A stretch of DNA of 50,462 nucleotides from CAZMVY01 sp964653435 (GTDB lineage: Bacteria > Planctomycetota > Phycisphaerae > UBA1845 > PWPN01), in the NCBI GenBank assembly GCA_964653435.1, contig CAZZFA010000034.1, positions 1 through 50,462 on the forward strand, given 5' to 3'. The translations under genes were made by a program, and so were the position numbers. The notes under the pieces are model-generated. The model saw nothing but the letters and a program-made list of their open reading frames with translations. It did not search any database and was not told the DNA's origin. The stretch's first letter is position 1. Every line of letters begins with the position of its first letter. Of this stretch, positions 1-8,040 are shown piece by piece.

Positions 1-2
1 GC

Positions 3-22
3 CCCAGCGATAAATCGCTGGG
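3..22. repeat. perfect inverted repeat
   Basis: CCCAGCGAT at 3-11 and ATCGCTGGG at 14-22 form a 9-bp perfect inverted repeat separated by AA. It is followed by a second small dyad, GCCCC TCC GGGGC, around 35-47. Hairpins of this style recur in intergenic DNA of planctomycete-like genomes (recollection, not searched here). There is no T-tract, so an intrinsic terminator is unlikely. Confidence 0.6.
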
Positions 23-45
23 CTATTCTCACATGCCCCTCCGGG

Positions 46-213
46 GCGTTGCCTTGGGCGCCCCGCGCACGCCCCTGCGGAGCGTTGGCTTGGGCACCCG
101 GCGGGCGTCCCTGCAGGGCGTTGCCCTGGGTGCTCGGCGGGCGCTGCTCCGGGGCATCGGCTTGGGTGCCCGGCGGGCGCTGCTCCGGGGCGTCGGCTTG
201 GGTGCTCGGCGGA
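46..213. repeat. 36-bp tandem repeat, about 4.7 copies
   Basis: Units begin at 46, 82, 118, 154 and 190, so the period is exactly 36 bp. Each starts GC(G/A)T(T/C)G and contains the core CTTGGG(T/C). Units 3-5 are nearly identical and units 1-2 more diverged, which suggests growth at the 190 end. The period is a multiple of three, so it keeps frames open, but no ribosome-binding site or domain supports a gene. Confidence 0.85.
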
Positions 214-403
214 CCACGCGAAGATGTGGGGAAACCTGCGCCTTCAAGCGGTCGGGCCCGGCGCTCATCCCGCTCTTGCCTTTACGATCTGCCGCGGCGG
301 CTTCCGCCAAGCCTCCCACGCCGTCGCCAGAGACGCACCGCAACTACGGCCATGCACCCGGGAAAACACCCCGCGGACGGGATTTCGGTCGCCCCGCCGC
401 GGC

Positions 404-1372
404 TTATGACGTGCCTCCGACGTTCGCCTTCACAACATCGGGGCGGTCGGCCGCCGCCGGTCGGGCAAACCGGCGTAATGCACTGTCGATCAGCGCGATC
501 GCTTCATCCACGGCGGAATCCGGGAGATCGACCTCCGGCCGCAGCGGGGCCCGGGCGCGGCCGCAATCAATCCCCTGCCGGCGAAGAATCAGCTTCACGC
601 GGCTCATCAGGTGGCCGGAGGTGATCTGCGCCACCACCCGGGCGCACAGATTCATGGCCTCCATGGCCCCTGCCGTATCCCCGGCCTCGTACAGAGAACT
701 GACCCGGCGCCACAGCGGCAGCGCGATGTTGTACGTCGTCCCGATCGCCCCGTCGGCACCATGAGCGCGGCAGGCAAGATAGCCCTGGTCGTGCCCGGAA
801 AGGATGTTGAGCTTTCCGCCGCTCCAGGCCTTCAGCAATGAAATCTGATAGGCGTCGGGGTTCGTGAACTTGAAGCCCACCAGGTTCGGCACCCGCGTGG
901 TCGCCTCGAGCCACCGGCTCACCTGATCCCATGTGGTGCCGATGTCCTGCAATACGTACCCGAAGAAGGGCAGATCGTGGCCGCGGGTCAGCGTGCTCCA
1001 ATAGCCCGCGATCTGCGCCGCGTTGTAGGTATAAAAAGGAGGCAGCGTGGAACTGATCGCGTCGGCGCCGCAGCGGGCGGCGTGTTCGGCAAGTTCGAGC
1101 GCCAGGACCGGCGCGGTGTGCCCGACCTGCACCATCACGGGAATCTGGCCGGCCACCTCGCTGACCACGCACTCGGCGAGGGCCTTGCGCTCCTCCACGC
1201 GCAGCAGCGCCGCCTCTCCCGTGCTGCCACAGACGTAAATGCCCCCGGCGCCTTCCTCGATGAACCGCGCGACCAGGCGGCGCGTCGCCTTTATGGAAAG
1301 CCGATCCTCCGCATCGAAGGGCGTCACCATCGCGGGCCAGATGCCGCGGAACGGGAGCGAATGTCGATTCAT
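404..1372 (-). CDS. N-acetylneuraminate lyase-like DHDPS-family aldolase
   Basis: A 322-residue class I aldolase of the dihydrodipicolinate synthase/N-acetylneuraminate lyase superfamily (TIM barrel). Visible marks are GSTGE at about 49-53 (pyruvate carboxylate binding), Tyr139 in FFGYVLQD, and the Schiff-base lysine at about 168 in GFKFTNPD. The KFTN context, the VQVGHTAP segment and the later GADGAIGTTYN segment are closer to sialic acid lyases than to DapA, so cleavage of N-acetylneuraminate or a related 2-keto acid to pyruvate is favoured; substrate is inferred. ATG at 1372 begins the family-like MNRHSLPFRGIWPAMVTPF; the frame stays open upstream but that extension is not family-like. No other sialic acid gene is in the window. 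A cytoplasmic enzyme is expected. Confidence 0.85.
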   Translation of the reverse strand: MNRHSLPFRGIWPAMVTPFDAEDRLSIKATRRLVARFIEEGAGGIYVCGSTGEAALLRVEERKALAECVVSEVAGQIPVMVQVGHTAPVLALELAEHAARCGADAISSTLPPFYTYNAAQIAGYWSTLTRGHDLPFFGYVLQDIGTTWDQVSRWLEATTRVPNLVGFKFTNPDAYQISLLKAWSGGKLNILSGHDQGYLACRAHGADGAIGTTYNIALPLWRRVSSLYEAGDTAGAMEAMNLCARVVAQITSGHLMSRVKLILRRQGIDCGRARAPLRPEVDLPDSAVDEAIALIDSALRRFARPAAADRPDVVKANVGGTS

Positions 1373-1616
1373 CAACGGTCCTGCCTTATAGCACTTTGCA
1401 ACCCGGCACGCCGGATCGGCCTGGTCGCCACATGTTGCAGACCAGACATCATACGAAAGACGCCCCCCCGCGTCCACGACCCCCCCGAGTCGCCGCAATC
1501 GTCGCCCTGTCGCCGGGCTGGACGACGAACCAGCACCCGGATGCGCAGACCCGCGCCCTCCCCCGTTCGGCCGCACGGGCACATCACAACCAAGAGCCGC
1601 CGAAGGCCGACGGACT

Positions 1617-3194
1617 TCAGAGACCCGGCGAGCCGTGATCTGCTGCGGGCGGGATTCCCGGCTCGCGCACCGGCCGGACCTTTCCGGCAGGCTGCCCCAC
1701 GCCGACCGCCGCCCGGGCGCCCGGTCCTCCGGTCCCCGGGCCGGAAATGCCGCACTCATGTGCGACCACGGGGGCCGCCGCACGCCGCGCCGGGCACTCG
1801 GCCCCGTCCCAGCAACAGGTGCAGAGCTTCTCCCTCGGAAGCCCGATCGCCTCGACGAGATGTTCAAGCCGCTGATACTTCAACGAGGTGAGACCCAACT
1901 GCCCTCGGATGTGATCGACCATGGCCTCGTACCGGTCACTTCCCCAGCGGGCATACTCATCAAGCGGCGGTTCGCCGCCGCCTTCGAGCTGCTGTATCGC
2001 CCGTCGGGCGGCGAGGTCCAGCTCCGACCGGGATCGCGAGAAGTTGAGGAACCGACACCCGTACACCAGCGGCGGGCAGGCCGGGCGCATGTGAACCTCT
2101 TTCACCCCGCAATCATACAGCCGTTGTATCGTATCCCGCAGTTGCGTGCCCCGGACGATCGAGTCCTCGCAGAACAGAAGGCGCTTGCCCTCGATCAGTT
2201 CGCGGATGGGGATCAGCTTCATGCGGGCCACAAGGTTGCGGGTCGCCTGGTCCTGCGGCATGAAGCTCCGCGGCCAGGTCGGCGTGTACTTGACGAACGG
2301 TCGGCCGTACGGCACCCGCGCCTCGTTCGCGTAGCCGATCGCATGCCCCGTTCCGGAATCCGGAATGCCCGCGACCATGTCGATCGCCACACGATCGTGT
2401 CGCGCGAGCATCGCCCCGCAGCGGTAGCGGACCGCCTCCACGTTGATGCCTTCGTAGCTCGATGCGGGATAACCGTAGTACACCCAGAGAAACGAGCAGA
2501 CCTGCATCCGGTCGCCCGGGGGCTTCTTCTGCTCGACGCCGTCCGGCGTGATGTGGACGATCTCGCCCGGCCCCAGGTACCGCGAGACCCGGTAACCCAG
2601 GTTCGGCAGTGCACACGTCTCCAGCGCAACCGCGAAGGCGCCGGCCTTTTCGCCGACCACGAGCGGCGTCCGGCCGTACTTGTCCCGCGCCGCATATACG
2701 CCCTCGCCGGTCAGCAGCAGCATCGAACACGAACCCTCGATCGATTCCTGGACGTTGCGGATGCCGTCCTCGAAGGTGCCCTCCTGGTTGATGAGCATGG
2801 CGGCCAGCTCGGTCGGGTTGATCTCGCCGCCGCTCATTTCCGAGAAGTGCGTCCGACGGCTGGCGAAGGCCCGCTGCGCCAGTTCCCCGGCGTTGCGGAT
2901 CAGGCCGACGGTCGCGATGGCGTACAGGCCGAGGTGGCTGCCGATGAGCAGCGGCTGATCCTCGTAATCGCTGATGACTCCGATCCCGCAGCGGCCGTGC
3001 AGCTCGCGAATGTCCGCCTGAAACTTGGGTCGGAACGGCGAGGTCGTGATGTCGTGGATGACGCGCTGAAAGCCGTGCCCGTTGACCAGCGCCAGCCCGC
3101 CTCGTTTCGTGCCGAGGTGGGAGTGGTAATCCGTGCCGTAAAAGAGGTCGTCAACGCAATCGCTTTTCGACACCGAGGCGAAGAGCCCGCCCAT
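1617..3194 (-). CDS. PurF-like amidophosphoribosyltransferase homologue lacking the N-terminal Cys
   Basis: A 525-residue protein with an N-terminal class II glutamine amidotransferase-like (Ntn) domain, roughly 1-230, and a phosphoribosyltransferase domain, roughly 260-440. The PRPP loop reads CEDSIVRGTQ at about 340, where canonical PurF has DDSIVRGT. PurF makes phosphoribosylamine from PRPP and glutamine in purine synthesis. Here the N-terminus is MGGLFASVSK: the Cys that should follow the initiator Met as nucleophile is absent. The FYGTDYHSHLGTKRGG segment is conserved with a PurF-like subgroup I recall from Bacteroidetes. ATG at 3194 has GGAGGG seven bases upstream; an ATG seven codons earlier is possible. 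About 55 residues after the Cys-rich CTCCWDGAEC segment are low-complexity Gly/Pro/Ala, unlike typical PurF. No pur neighbour is present. Confidence 0.8.
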   Translation of the reverse strand: MGGLFASVSKSDCVDDLFYGTDYHSHLGTKRGGLALVNGHGFQRVIHDITTSPFRPKFQADIRELHGRCGIGVISDYEDQPLLIGSHLGLYAIATVGLIRNAGELAQRAFASRRTHFSEMSGGEINPTELAAMLINQEGTFEDGIRNVQESIEGSCSMLLLTGEGVYAARDKYGRTPLVVGEKAGAFAVALETCALPNLGYRVSRYLGPGEIVHITPDGVEQKKPPGDRMQVCSFLWVYYGYPASSYEGINVEAVRYRCGAMLARHDRVAIDMVAGIPDSGTGHAIGYANEARVPYGRPFVKYTPTWPRSFMPQDQATRNLVARMKLIPIRELIEGKRLLFCEDSIVRGTQLRDTIQRLYDCGVKEVHMRPACPPLVYGCRFLNFSRSRSELDLAARRAIQQLEGGGEPPLDEYARWGSDRYEAMVDHIRGQLGLTSLKYQRLEHLVEAIGLPREKLCTCCWDGAECPARRAAAPVVAHECGISGPGTGGPGARAAVGVGQPAGKVRPVREPGIPPAADHGSPGL

Positions 3195-3535
3195 GCCGAT
3201 GCCCTCCATGACCAATCGCCGGAGACCGCGTCGACCGGACGCCGTCCGGAGGAGGTGGAAGCACTCCCGGCCGTAGCGGCAGAATAGGAGGGCGGCGCGT
3301 GCGGGTCAAGCTCTGCGGGCCGGGCTCAAACCGCCGAATCCAGGCAAAAAGGCCGAGGAAGCCTCGGCCTTTTCGCCGGAGTAGGAAGCAGGGAAGACGC
3401 GGGCGAGCGAGCCGGCGCGCCCGGTCCCCTCTCCAGAACATCCGCCCCTGCGGGGCCTGACCTCCTGCTGCGGCCGCCGTCCCGGGGGTGCGTTCGGGCG
3501 ACGGCCTCGGTCAGCCCCCGCGCGGGGCTCACCGC
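3195..3535. other. intergenic region with terminator
   Basis: Between the PurF-like gene and the EF-hand gene, both read on the minus strand. It contains a strong hairpin terminator (3347-3373). The remainder is GC-rich with short open frames and no recognisable coding signal. Confidence 0.6.
3347..3373 (-). terminator. intrinsic (bidirectional) terminator
   Basis: AAAAGGCCGAGG (3347-3358), loop AAG, CCTCGGCCTTTT (3362-3373): a 12-bp perfect stem flanked by A and T runs, so it works on paper in either direction. It lies about 160 bp after the EF-hand gene stop and would close the 3536-7790 minus-strand operon. Confidence 0.85.
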
Positions 3536-4729
3536 TCAAGCGGGTTTGCTGCTGGTCGCGCTCCGCTGGCTGCTTGTCGGAATCTGATCGAGCCGTTCCT
3601 TCATTTCCTTGAACAACGAGTCGATCGCCTTTCGGGACTCCTTGCTTTTCGCCGCATCGGGGGATTCACCGGCCTGCGGCTGGGCTTCCTGCAACAGCTT
3701 CGCGCGGCGGGCGACGTAATCCCGGAGGATGGACTGCGCTGTCGCGCGTTGCGAGGAATCCAGCCTGTACTGCTCGGAGAACTTCTCGACGTACTGAACC
3801 CACGGGTCGGCCTTCTCACGGCCGAGTTCGCTCGGCCTGGCGTCGCGCCGGGACCTCTCCCTCGCTCGATTGCCGCTCGAATCCGCACCCGCCGCCGCAG
3901 CCGGCCCCGCCGCGGCATCCGGGGCGCCGGCCGCCTGACCTTCCGCGCGCCGGCCGAAACCGCCTCGGAACTGTTCCCGCAGGGCGTTCATCTCGGCATC
4001 GCTCAGCTTGCCGTCGCCGTCGGTATCGGCCTCGGGATGACGCCGCAGCATGTCCTGGCGCCATCGCTCGGCGAACTGCTCGCGAACCGCCTGCATCTCC
4101 TCGTCGCTGAGCTTGCCGTCGCCGTCCTTGTCGGCCTGCGGGAACCGGCGGAGCATATCGGCGCGCCGGCGGTCGTCGAACCTCGACCGCGCGGCCGCAA
4201 GCTCGTCGTCGCTGAGCTGCCCGTCCTTGTTCGTGTCCAGCTCGGGGTGCCTCCGGAGCATGTCCTGCCGCATCGCCTGCGGGTTGGCCTGGAAGTACTC
4301 CCGGGCCTCATCCGGACTGAGCCGCCCGTCGCCGTTCTTGTCCGCCTCCGGGTGCTCCTTCAGGAACTCCTCCGAGCGACGCCGAAAGTCATCCCGGCGC
4401 CCGAACGGGCCGTGGTCGTGACGGCCCCCACGCGAGTCGCCCGCATCACCCGGCTGACGGTCCGGGCCGCGTCCCGAACCGCCGTCCGCACCCGCGTTCT
4501 GGCGGTTTCGGAAGAACGTCCGGACTTCATCCCACGAGAGCACTCCATCCCCGTTGGCGTCGATACCGGGGTAGCGCTGAATCATCTCCTGCTGCCGCTC
4601 GGGCGAAAGCCCCCGGCTCCGGCGCCCCTCCGGCTGCTGGCCGAGCGCGAGCGAAACCGATCCAAGCATGAACAACGCGGCCGCGAAGGCCGTCCCCGCC
4701 TTCCGAGAATCCCTCACATGAGTACGCAC
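3536..4729 (-). CDS. secreted protein with five EF-hand calcium-binding loops
   Basis: A 397-residue protein with an N-terminal signal sequence (about 10-30, AFAAALFMLGSVSLALG) and five canonical EF-hand loops starting near residues 57, 130, 165, 200 and 235: DANGDGVLSWDE, DKNGDGRLSPDE, DTNKDGQLSDDE, DKDGDGKLSDEE and DTDGDGKLSDAE. The last four are spaced exactly 35 residues apart, each preceded by a (R/E)(R/F/H)PE(A/L)D-type helix, which indicates internal duplication. The C-terminal third is charged and helical, with LDSSQRATAQSIL reminiscent of LTXXQ periplasmic proteins. The start is GTG at 4729 with GGAGGT five bases upstream. It is the last gene of a unit headed by an ECF sigma factor. 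Calcium sensing or binding in the periplasm is inferred. Confidence 0.75.
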   Translation of the reverse strand: MRTHVRDSRKAGTAFAAALFMLGSVSLALGQQPEGRRSRGLSPERQQEMIQRYPGIDANGDGVLSWDEVRTFFRNRQNAGADGGSGRGPDRQPGDAGDSRGGRHDHGPFGRRDDFRRRSEEFLKEHPEADKNGDGRLSPDEAREYFQANPQAMRQDMLRRHPELDTNKDGQLSDDELAAARSRFDDRRRADMLRRFPQADKDGDGKLSDEEMQAVREQFAERWRQDMLRRHPEADTDGDGKLSDAEMNALREQFRGGFGRRAEGQAAGAPDAAAGPAAAAGADSSGNRARERSRRDARPSELGREKADPWVQYVEKFSEQYRLDSSQRATAQSILRDYVARRAKLLQEAQPQAGESPDAAKSKESRKAIDSLFKEMKERLDQIPTSSQRSATSSKPA

Positions 4730-4860
4730 GAGTGACCTCCATTGCTACACAAGTAACCGATATCGCTTCCGTTCCCGCGCCCCTTCCGACCAAGACCCTG
4801 CCCGGAAAGGGCACGGACCGCTTCCCGCGTGTTGCGGATCCGCCCGTCCTGCGCTCGCCG

Positions 4861-5553
4861 TCAGCGTCCCCCGGGCGGCCCGAACGGCATCTGAATGCCG
4901 CGCTGCTCCGCCCGCTTGCGGAGGGCGGTGAAGTATGCGAGGCGTCGCGCCGCCTGATCGGGGTTGCGCGCCTGGGTGTGGCGCATCCGTTCCTCGCGGC
5001 TGGGCGGTCCATGACGACCGTCGCGCGGACCGCCCGGGGGACCGCCGGCCGCCGGTGCGGCGCCGGGGCCGCCACCGCTACCGCCACCCGATGCGGCGCT
5101 CCCGCCGCCCCGCGGACCGCCGTCGGGACGAGCCGCCCCCGGCCGACCCTGCTGTTCCCACTGGGCCCGGCGCTGCTGCCACTCCTTCATTCGCGACTGC
5201 ATCTCGTCGATCTGTCGATCGAGGATCACCTGCTTCTGACTGTCGCTTGCGGCGAAGTACTCGTCGATCCGCTTGTCGAGCTGCGCCTCCATGGCCGTGC
5301 GGGCGCTCTGCCAGAGCTCGTGACGCTGCTCTTCCGTCAGGCCCGGCCGGCTCATGGCCTCATGGACCGTCTCCATGATCTTGCGAGGGTCGTTCGATTC
5401 GGCCTGGATGGCCTGCACAAGATCCTTGGGAAGCGCCCCCTTCGATCGGCTGTTGCGAGTCAGTGTCACGGCCCCGAGGACCGCGCCGGCCACGACCACA
5501 ACGCCGATCGCCGAAAACAGAACCTTGCGATTCCGGAGAATATCCGCGCTCAT
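4861..5553 (-). CDS. membrane-anchored protein with Gly/Pro-rich linker, unknown function
   Basis: A 230-residue protein with a single N-terminal membrane segment (about 11-30, VLFSAIGVVVVAGAVLGAV) after a short Arg/Lys-containing cytoplasmic tail, an acidic helical region (about 40-135) containing LTEEQRHELW, a Gly/Ala/Pro-rich disordered linker (about 137-185) and a basic helical C-terminus. I recognise no named family; the LTEEQ helix hints at the LTXXQ/Spy type. ATG at 5553 is nine bases after the pseudopilin stop, and the AGGAG ribosome-binding site overlaps that stop codon, so the two are probably translationally coupled. Third base use matches its neighbours. Confidence 0.6.
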   Translation of the reverse strand: MSADILRNRKVLFSAIGVVVVAGAVLGAVTLTRNSRSKGALPKDLVQAIQAESNDPRKIMETVHEAMSRPGLTEEQRHELWQSARTAMEAQLDKRIDEYFAASDSQKQVILDRQIDEMQSRMKEWQQRRAQWEQQGRPGAARPDGGPRGGGSAASGGGSGGGPGAAPAAGGPPGGPRDGRHGPPSREERMRHTQARNPDQAARRLAYFTALRKRAEQRGIQMPFGPPGGR

Positions 5554-5562
5554 CCTCGACTC

Positions 5563-6186
5563 CTAGTTCTCGAACTCGCTTACATGGGCGTCGATGTACA
5601 CGTATCGCCGGGCGCCCTTTTCATTTTCGTTGCCGTGAAAGTTCCAGTAATCGCACGCGAACCAGATGGTGGCCGGGTTGACCTTGGTGTCGTTACTGTC
5701 CCGGTGCGCGTGGTGCTCCCGATGCCAGAATCCGCCGTTGTGCAGCCCGAACTCGGTCGGTGTGAGGCCCGCCAGACGGACGCGATACTGGTAGCTGGAT
5801 CGCTCCGTCTGAAAGTAGCTCAACCCGGTCTGCGGCGCGGGACGTTCCGAGAAGCCCGGCGTGTCGTTGGGGCATTGAAGAGCACTCATCTGACCCTTCA
5901 GGTGCGGCTTCAGCACGTCCGCGAACCAGATCGGCCGGTCCGTCGTCAGCGGCGCGGGGCTGACAGAGGGCATCAGCGAAACGTAGGGCATCCGATCGCG
6001 ATTGTCCTGCAGATAGCCCATCATGGCGATTCCGACCTGGTGCAGTTGCGAGGCGCAGGTTACGCGCCGGGCCTGACCGCGGGCCCTGCTCAGCGAGGGC
6101 ATGAGAATGCCCACCAGCAGCCCGATGATGGCACAGACCACGAGCAACTCGATCAGCGTGAACGCCGCGTTCCTCCGAAATCTCAT
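5563..6186 (-). CDS. prepilin-type (type II secretion pseudopilin-like) protein
   Basis: A 207-residue protein beginning MRFRRNAAFTLIELLVVCAIIGLL: a short basic leader, a prepilin peptidase/methylase site before FTLIE, and a hydrophobic helix (about 8-30). The rest looks extracytoplasmic. The C-terminal motif YVYIDAHVSEFEN corresponds to the FADGH(V) end seen in many planctomycete pseudopilin-like proteins, with DA in place of DG. ATG at 6186 is preferred, with GGGAG upstream; a TTG eight codons earlier is possible. It sits between the LTXXQ-like gene and a membrane-anchored gene in the sigma-factor unit. Whether it assembles into a pseudopilus is unknown. Confidence 0.75.
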   Translation of the reverse strand: MRFRRNAAFTLIELLVVCAIIGLLVGILMPSLSRARGQARRVTCASQLHQVGIAMMGYLQDNRDRMPYVSLMPSVSPAPLTTDRPIWFADVLKPHLKGQMSALQCPNDTPGFSERPAPQTGLSYFQTERSSYQYRVRLAGLTPTEFGLHNGGFWHREHHAHRDSNDTKVNPATIWFACDYWNFHGNENEKGARRYVYIDAHVSEFEN

Positions 6187-6222
6187 GGTTTCACACTCCC
6201 GTCCGCGCAACGGCGATCCGGC

Positions 6223-6759
6223 TCAGCGCAACGCGCCGCTTCGTGATGTCGCCGCGCGATCCGCCTTTGGGCCGCCTTCCCGCTCCCCGTGACGCCGCTC
6301 GCGCGGTCCGCGCTCCCGCTGATGACGCTGGAGAAGCTCCTCGTATTTCGTCCGCTGCTCCGGACTGAGGATCTGCTTCGTGCGCTCCACCGCGGCCTGA
6401 AAAGACCCCCGCCACTCGCGGTCCATCGCCGCCACCTGCTCGGCATAATCCTTGAGAATCTGGTCGTAGCGGCCCTTGTCCTCGGGCCGGATCAACGCCG
6501 CAATCGCCCGGTCGCGCGCCTCCGCCAGCTTTCGACGACGCTCCTCGCGATCGCCCCCGCCGCGCCACGCGGTCTCCGACCAGATCTGTTTCATCTGCTC
6601 CTGCTGCTGCGGGCTGAGGTTCAACTCGGCCACGAGCCAGCCGCCGTGATGCGCCGGGCGCGTCGTCTGAACGGCGGCCGGATGCCGCGACTGGCCTCCG
6701 ACGACGAAGCCCGCCGCAAACGCCACCAGAAACCCGACCACTACCACGATCTTGGTCAT
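6223..6759 (-). CDS. periplasmic LTXXQ/Spy-CpxP-like helical protein
   Basis: A 178-residue protein with an N-terminal membrane or signal segment (about 4-22, IVVVVGFLVAFAAGFVVGG) and a highly charged alpha-helical body. Two LTXXQ-type repeats are visible: LNLSPQQQEQMKQIW near 46-60 and LSPEQRTKYEELL near 131-143. This pattern is typical of Spy/CpxP/ZraP periplasmic chaperone or metal-sensing proteins, usually controlled by envelope stress. The last 40 residues are Arg/Glu/Gly-rich. It begins one base after the anti-sigma stop (TGAGATG), a strong sign of translational coupling. I infer that it is a target or co-sensor of the adjacent sigma/anti-sigma pair. Confidence 0.7.
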   Translation of the reverse strand: MTKIVVVVGFLVAFAAGFVVGGQSRHPAAVQTTRPAHHGGWLVAELNLSPQQQEQMKQIWSETAWRGGGDREERRRKLAEARDRAIAALIRPEDKGRYDQILKDYAEQVAAMDREWRGSFQAAVERTKQILSPEQRTKYEELLQRHQRERGPRERRHGEREGGPKADRAATSRSGALR

Positions 6760-6760
6760 C

Positions 6761-7210
6761 TCACCGTTTCTCGCTTACGGACAACTCGTCGGCCATCCAC
6801 TGCGCCACGAGAACGGGGTCGGCACCGGCATCGGGCTGCACCTCGGCCGGCGACATCACCGCCAGCGTCTGCCAGACGGCCGGTCGAACGTTCGCCTCCG
6901 TCCCGTCGCCAGGTCGGCCGACCAGCGCCCCGATCAGCACGGCGGCCGCCGCGGCCGTCAACCAGCCGGCAATCCGCAGGATCGCCCGCTCCCCCGTCTT
7001 CCGGGGCAACTCCTGCACGCGCGAAAGGACATCCGCCGGCAGCGGAGCGAGAGCCGACCCTGCGATCATCGCCGACAGTCGCCGCAAATCCGCGAGCACC
7101 TCCCTGCACGCATGACACCCGCGCAGGTGTGCTTCGAACGCCTCGCGCTCTGCCGGCGAAAGCTCGCCGTCGTGATATCGATGAATATCCGCGATATTGC
7201 CGCAGCTCAT
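6761..7210 (-). CDS. zinc-finger anti-sigma factor (ZAS domain, membrane-anchored)
   Basis: A 149-residue protein with an N-terminal anti-sigma zinc-binding domain: His10/His13, then His28-x3-Cys32-x2-Cys35 in AHLRGCHACRE. A single membrane helix follows at about 80-98 (IAGWLTAAAAAVLIGALVG) with a short extracytoplasmic tail. Such proteins hold a cognate ECF sigma factor inactive at the membrane until a signal arrives. The start is taken as ATG at 7210 with AAGGA close upstream; a TTG at 7228 adds six residues. It lies 43 bases downstream of the sigma gene and one base upstream of the LTXXQ-like gene, the usual sigma/anti-sigma arrangement. Confidence 0.85.
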   Translation of the reverse strand: MSCGNIADIHRYHDGELSPAEREAFEAHLRGCHACREVLADLRRLSAMIAGSALAPLPADVLSRVQELPRKTGERAILRIAGWLTAAAAAVLIGALVGRPGDGTEANVRPAVWQTLAVMSPAEVQPDAGADPVLVAQWMADELSVSEKR

Positions 7211-7253
7211 GTTCCTTGCCGTCCGCAAACACCCGGCGGCCGCATGCCGCCGA

Positions 7254-7790
7254 CTACAGATACCCCTTGAACCGGCTCCGCAATGCCTCGCGCGCCCGAT
7301 GCAGCCGCGACTCCACCGTACCCCGCGGCACCCCCAGGACCGCGGCCATTTCTTCGTATGTCAGCCCCTCAAGCTCCCGCAACACGATCACGGCCCGATG
7401 TTCCGGCGACAGGCTCCCCAGCATCGTGGCCAGATCCAGCCTCGCCTCGGCCCCCCCGATGCCGGGCGGCGAAGCAATCTTCGCAGACGCTCCGACCCCC
7501 TCGCCGTCCAGGGACCGCTCCCGTCCCTTCCGGCCGCGCCACCGCCGCAACATCCCGACCCTTCGGACCAGAATCGCCACCAGCCACGTCCGGACCGACG
7601 CCGTCCCGCGGAAACCACCCTTGAGCACGCCGGCAAAGGTCTCCTGAACCAGGTCCTCCGCGTCGGCGTGGTTACCCGTGAGTGCGTACGCGATGCCGTA
7701 CAGGTAGCGCCCATGCCGCTCCACCAGTATGCGGAACGCCGCTTCGTCGCCGTGGCCGATCTGTCGCACCAGCTCGATATCGTCAGACAC
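7254..7790 (-). CDS. ECF-type RNA polymerase sigma factor
   Basis: A two-domain extracytoplasmic-function sigma factor of 178 residues. Region 2 includes GDEAAFRILVERHGRYLYGIA and the AEDLVQETF core-binding helix; region 4 includes LSPEHRAVIVLRELEGLTYEEMA and the recognition helix VPRGTVESRLHRAREALR. GTG at 7790 (VSDDIELVRQ) is preferred: GAGG lies eight bases upstream and the protein then begins where ECF factors usually begin. The frame stays open to 7979 without an ATG, so upstream starts are possible. It heads a unit with the anti-sigma, LTXXQ-like, pseudopilin, membrane and EF-hand genes, and is predicted to be released when the anti-sigma is inactivated. Autoregulation is likely but not visible. 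Confidence 0.85.
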   Translation of the reverse strand: MSDDIELVRQIGHGDEAAFRILVERHGRYLYGIAYALTGNHADAEDLVQETFAGVLKGGFRGTASVRTWLVAILVRRVGMLRRWRGRKGRERSLDGEGVGASAKIASPPGIGGAEARLDLATMLGSLSPEHRAVIVLRELEGLTYEEMAAVLGVPRGTVESRLHRAREALRSRFKGYL

Positions 7791-8040
7791 CTGGAGCGCC
7801 TCGCTCGGCACCGACGGCGCCGCGTTGTCCGTATTGTTGCCGACCGCTACGGTTTTCTTCCCCCTGCCCGCAAGTTTATTCGTCAAGCCGCGGCGCGCAA
7901 ACCCCGCAGAGGAAGCACAAGACCGTAACGCTCTGGCCTGAAAGAAGTTACGAGATTCGTCACGAGCCGACCGTCTCACCCGCCGACTGGCGGCAGGATA
8001 TCAGCCACCGACAGGGGCATGCCTCCCCGAGCGGTCGGCA

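Larger units (their letters stand above)
1..403. other. intergenic region with repeats, no convincing gene
   Basis: This stretch ahead of the aldolase gene holds an inverted repeat (3-22) and a 36-bp tandem array (46-213). Frames are open in several directions only because the array is a multiple of three and GC-rich. The resulting peptides are Arg/Pro/Ala-rich 12-residue repeats that resemble no family I know. Nothing convincing is seen in 214-403. Confidence 0.6.

Noticed and set aside
7881..7886. TTGACG (minus strand) as a promoter -35 for the sigma gene
   Set aside because: No -10-like sequence follows at a usable distance.
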